Assembly (NCBI GenBank): GCA_963737425.1
Contig: CAVTSX010000008.1
Location: 558,001-622,000, forward strand
From: DASXRA01 sp963737425
GTDB lineage: Bacteria > Actinomycetota > Actinomycetes > Mycobacteriales > Jatrophihabitantaceae
Direction: 5' to 3'
Length of the DNA stretch: 64,000 nt
Part shown: positions 61,306-64,000 of the stretch, piece by piece
How the letters are laid out: the number at the start of each line of letters is the position of its first letter
Numbering within the stretch: the stretch's first letter is position 1
Notes under the pieces: model-generated
The model's input: the letters and a program-made list of their open reading frames with translations, nothing else
Database searches by the model: none
Told to the model about the DNA's origin: nothing
Position numbers and translations under genes: made by a program

Positions 61306-61339
61306 GGTTTATCGTTACACCATGGTAGAACGATAAACC
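61306..61339. promoter_or_regulatory. LacI operator between the GH13 operon and lacI-type gene
   Basis: GGTTTATCGTT (61306-61316) and AACGATAAACC (61329-61339) are perfect 11-base complements around a CCATGG centre. The site covers both divergent promoters; the LacI ATG at 61341 starts one base after it, so the regulator's mRNA is probably leaderless or has a very short leader, and the gene autoregulated. Confidence 0.85.
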
Positions 61340-61340
61340 A

Positions 61341-62420
61341 ATGACGACGCGGGATGAAGCCAACGTCACGCTCAAGACCGTGGCCAAGGCGGTGGGCGTG
61401 TCGACGATGACGGTGTCCAACGCCTACAACCGTCCGCACAAGCTCACCCCTGCCCTGCGCGAGCGCATCCTGAGCACTGCGCGCGATCTCGGCTACCCCG
61501 GGCCCAGTCCGGCAGCGCGCAGCTTGCGCAGAGGTCGAACAGGCAGCATCGGGCTGCTCTTCGGCGAGGCGCTCACCTACGTCTTTCAAGATCCGGGCGC
61601 AATGGAGTTCCTCCGCGGGCTGGCGGAAGGCACGGCGCGGCACAACACCGTGCTGCAACTCATCGCCGCGCTGGACGCCGACGAGCAAGAGGGTGCGTCC
61701 CTGCTCGCCAACGCCATCGTTGACGGGCTGGTCGTGTGGACGCTGCCCGATCGTCATCCGCTACTGCGCCTGGCCCGCCAGCGCAACATTCCACTCGTCA
61801 CCCACGGCAGCCCGCGCCTTGACGGCGTCCCCTTCGTCGGCATCGACGATCGCGCCGCCGCCCGGGCCGCTGCCGAGCATCTTCTGCAGCTCGGGCACCG
61901 CTCCCTCGCCGTCGTCTGCTTCCCCTTCGGCCCCTCACGGCGCGCGAGGCTGCGCGACCCGGCCAAGATCGGCCGGCCCAGTTACCGCGTCACCCGTGAG
62001 CGCCTGGCCGGATACGTTGCCGCCGCCAACGCCGTCGCACCCATAAGCGTCTACGAGGTCGCAGTCAACAGTCGCGACGAGGGCCGGCGTGCCGCGCTCG
62101 CACTTCTGCAAGCCACCCCACGCCCCACCGCGGTGCTCGCCATGAGCGACGAGCTCGCCGTCGGCGTGCTCGCCGCAGCCCGCGAGCTCGGCCTACGCGT
62201 CCCGCACGACCTGTCAGTCCTCGGCTGGGACGACTCGCCCAGCGCTCGGGCCAGCGAGCCTGCCCTCACGACGGTCGGCCAATCACTGCACGACCAAGGG
62301 CGCATGTGCGCGCGGCTTCTGATCGCCGCCACCCGTGGTGAGATTGCCGCCGACGACCTGGTGCACCTTGCGCCATGGCAGCTCATCACACGCGACAGCA
62401 CCGGATCGCCGCCGGCCTAG
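61341..62420 (+). CDS. LacI-family transcriptional regulator
   Basis: A 359-residue sugar-responsive repressor. The HTH and hinge region read TLKTVAKAVGVSTMTVSNAY, NRPHKLTPALRERI and ARSLRRGRT. The periplasmic-binding-like effector domain follows, with GIDDRAAARAAAEHLLQLGH and LGWDDSPSARASEPALTTV. It should bind the 61306-61339 dyad and release it when an alpha-glucoside or glucose derivative is present, controlling the GH13-MFS operon and itself. The start is fixed by the operator geometry. Confidence 0.93.
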   Translation: MTTRDEANVTLKTVAKAVGVSTMTVSNAYNRPHKLTPALRERILSTARDLGYPGPSPAARSLRRGRTGSIGLLFGEALTYVFQDPGAMEFLRGLAEGTARHNTVLQLIAALDADEQEGASLLANAIVDGLVVWTLPDRHPLLRLARQRNIPLVTHGSPRLDGVPFVGIDDRAAARAAAEHLLQLGHRSLAVVCFPFGPSRRARLRDPAKIGRPSYRVTRERLAGYVAAANAVAPISVYEVAVNSRDEGRRAALALLQATPRPTAVLAMSDELAVGVLAAARELGLRVPHDLSVLGWDDSPSARASEPALTTVGQSLHDQGRMCARLLIAATRGEIAADDLVHLAPWQLITRDSTGSPPA

Positions 62421-62558
62421 CTGGCACCACGGCCGTAGATCGCCGCCTGGCCCGGTGCGGCGCTCCACGACTTCCCGTCGGTCAACGGTGCGCCAGGGCG
62501 GGCGCCACCCATGCGGACCGACGGGCTTACCCGCGGCCCCGGAAGACGGAGGTCACGC

Positions 62559-62580
62559 GGACTGTCCACTGTGGACGGTG
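62559..62580. repeat. Dispersed palindrome copy 4 (core GTCCACTGTGGAC)
   Basis: A perfect 13-bp core palindrome at 62564-62576 within a 21-base block shared with copy 3. It is about 75-90 bases before the ATG of the hypothetical gene at 62653. Confidence 0.5.
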
Positions 62581-62652
62581 TCATCGGTCGGGCCAGCTAC
62601 GTCTGCCGTACTTCCCAGTCGATCTCTGTCCACGGCTCCGTACGCTGTGCGG

Positions 62653-63240
62653 ATGGTCATCGGCCGGTGCACAGACACGTCTGCTGCGGACTGGCTCGCT
62701 GGATCCAGAACTCCTTGGGCACAACTGATCAGCTTCGGCCCGGCGGGCTATGCGGCGTACGCGCGGCTGCGCTTCATTCCCGATCCCAGCTGGCCCGGCC
62801 AAGCCGAGGCTGACATCGAGGTCGCGGATGACCACCCGTCCGCCATCTCGCAGGCACGGGGTGCGCTTCGCCAGCTTGCGGGTTTCACGGCTACCCCTGA
62901 CGAGTGCTACTTCTGCATATGGGAGGGCAACTCAGGGTCCGTCCTGCCGCCCGCTCTGCTACGAGGTCCGCTGGTGTCGGTTCCGCACCGTCGCTATGCA
63001 CTGTTCAAAGGGCGGCTGACGGACGTCGAGAGTTGGGAAGATCATTTAGGTGGGGGACGATACGGCCCACCACCGGCATTCGTCTGGCCGGCCGACCATC
63101 GGTGGTGTTTCGCAAGTGATGTCGACCCGCACTGGGCGGGAATCGGCGCCGGGCAGGCCGCCATCGACGGGCTCGTCGCCGACCCTGCACTCGACGCTGT
63201 CCAGGCTCAGCCGAACGCAACGCCGCCGGCATATCGCTGA
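62653..63240 (+). CDS. Conserved hypothetical protein
   Basis: A 195-residue soluble protein. The first part includes TPWAQLISFGPAGYAAYARL. The middle contains CYFCIWEGNSG, and a VPHRRYALFKGRLTDVESWE strand-turn-helix follows; the C-terminus has WPADHRWCFASDVDPHWAGI. The pattern recalls actinobacterial hypothetical proteins with a CxFCxWEG core that I cannot name. ATG 62653 is taken because residues before it are low-complexity. Paired cysteines and several Trp and His residues could bind a metal, but no function is assigned. Confidence 0.7.
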   Translation: MVIGRCTDTSAADWLAGSRTPWAQLISFGPAGYAAYARLRFIPDPSWPGQAEADIEVADDHPSAISQARGALRQLAGFTATPDECYFCIWEGNSGSVLPPALLRGPLVSVPHRRYALFKGRLTDVESWEDHLGGGRYGPPPAFVWPADHRWCFASDVDPHWAGIGAGQAAIDGLVADPALDAVQAQPNATPPAYR

Positions 63241-63377
63241 TCGGCTGGTGAGGCGTTTCTCGCCGATGTGCGCGTATTGGACTATTCACCGATCGGTTGG
63301 GACTAAGGTCCTGCGTTTAGTGTTCATACATAGACTGTCAGTAGTCATCGCCTTACAACCGGCCTAACATCCGCCTT

Positions 63378-64000
63378 GTGCCGCCGACGACGAGCAAGGC
63401 AGGCGTACGGGAACGCACTCGAAGGTGGACCGCCCAGGGGGCCGTCGTTGCGCTGGTCGGTGCCGCCATGTCGGTGGTTCTCGCCGCGCCCGCGGCCGCA
63501 GTCGGTCCGGCCATCACGCTGGCCAAGAGTGGTGATCTGTCGGTATTGGCCGGCGGGACGGCCAGATTCACCTTGACGGCAAGCAATCCGGGGAGCAATA
63601 CCGACGCAGTGCCGGAATACAACACGTCTTTCCGGGACGTCCTGCCCGCCGGAGTCACCTACCAAGCCGGCTCGACATCCCCGGCGGACGCAGGCAATCC
63701 GACGATCATCACCGACCCCGTGTCCGGCGGGCAGACCCTGATCTGGCGCGACGCCGTCGATCTGCAGATCAACGCGTCGGACACAGTGGCCTTCTCGGTG
63801 AACGTCGACGCCACCGCGCTGCCGGTAGGCAGTTCGTTCGCCAACACAGCCGACGCGTATGCCAGCTCGGCGCCACGGACGGTGCCGGCATTCACCGCCA
63901 CCGGCGTGCCAGTGGCCGATCCGAACGTGCAGGCGGCCACGAGCAACACCACCACGACGACGGTCAGCGCGCTACGGATCACGAAGGACGAGCCGAGTCC
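63378..64000 (+). CDS. DUF11-type cell-surface protein, N-terminal part (3' end outside window)
   Basis: An open frame from GTG 63378 to the window edge (207 codons, no stop). After a basic start it has a signal peptide (VVALVGAAMSVVLAAPAAA, cleavage near AVG). Then comes an immunoglobulin-like bacterial domain of the DUF11 style: ITLAKSGDLSVLAGGTARFT, FRDVLPAGVTYQAGSTSPAD and VNVDATALPVGSSFANTADA; a second domain starts at ALRITKDEPS. Such proteins are secreted or wall-bound repeat proteins, probably adhesins or structural. GTG is chosen as the only start just ahead of the signal peptide. Confidence 0.85.
   Translation, partial: MPPTTSKAGVRERTRRWTAQGAVVALVGAAMSVVLAAPAAAVGPAITLAKSGDLSVLAGGTARFTLTASNPGSNTDAVPEYNTSFRDVLPAGVTYQAGSTSPADAGNPTIITDPVSGGQTLIWRDAVDLQINASDTVAFSVNVDATALPVGSSFANTADAYASSAPRTVPAFTATGVPVADPNVQAATSNTTTTTVSALRITKDEPS

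Overview
The window is GC-rich (roughly 68-70 % by eye) DNA with densely packed genes on both strands, GTG starts and strong GGAGG sites. It carries families typical of Actinobacteria: a DUF222/HNH endonuclease, an MmpL-type transporter, a GAP-family membrane protein, MerR/DrrAB-style ABC exporters, and S33 and M28 secreted hydrolases. I read it as a chromosomal piece of a soil-type actinobacterium and do not assign a genus. No rRNA, intact tRNA, CRISPR array, complete insertion sequence or prophage was recognised.

Bases 1-20,760 hold the most unusual content, a secondary-lipid or polyketide locus. A giant iterative synthase related to PfaA-type PUFA synthases runs in from the left edge. Its visible order is KS-AT-KS-ACPx3-KR-DH. 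It overlaps a 1,868-residue single-chain acyl-CoA carboxylase (biotin carboxylase, BCCP, long central region, carboxyltransferase), an architecture best known from eukaryotic acetyl-CoA carboxylases. Next come a convergent Sfp-type phosphopantetheinyl transferase and a divergent extended SDR. After a DUF222/HNH gene and a 200-bp minisatellite lie two overlapping ketosynthase-III-like genes and a carboxymuconolactone-decarboxylase-like gene. A plausible division of labour is: the carboxylase makes the malonyl-type extender, the PPTase activates the carrier domains, the synthase builds the chain, and the SDR or KASIII proteins tailor or prime it. All three carrier domains have Thr where Ser normally carries phosphopantetheine.

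Bases 20,940-39,760 are transport and regulation. They contain a DUF5937/ArsR-like regulator, a secreted HAF-repeat protein, a PadR-ABC operon with a clear palindromic operator, three membrane proteins, a small zinc-finger protein, a DrrAB-like ABC exporter with its MerR regulator, TetR/SnoaL, MBL hydrolase, TetR/MmpL with paired operators, and a beta-carbonic anhydrase.

Bases 39,760-64,000 are rich in secreted and carbohydrate-active functions: GH92 alpha-mannosidase, GT1-like glycosyltransferase, M28 peptidase, S33 peptidase, an orphan peptide-binding lipoprotein, GH3 beta-glucosidase, a GH13-MFS operon controlled by a divergent LacI regulator, and a DUF11 surface protein that runs off the right edge. 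Between them lie decay scars: a deleted MarR-like/MFS pair, an S53 peptidase tail, a glycosidase tail, a VOC remnant, a frameshifted MFS gene and a tRNA T-arm-like segment. Several intergenic palindromes look like operators or dispersed repeats.
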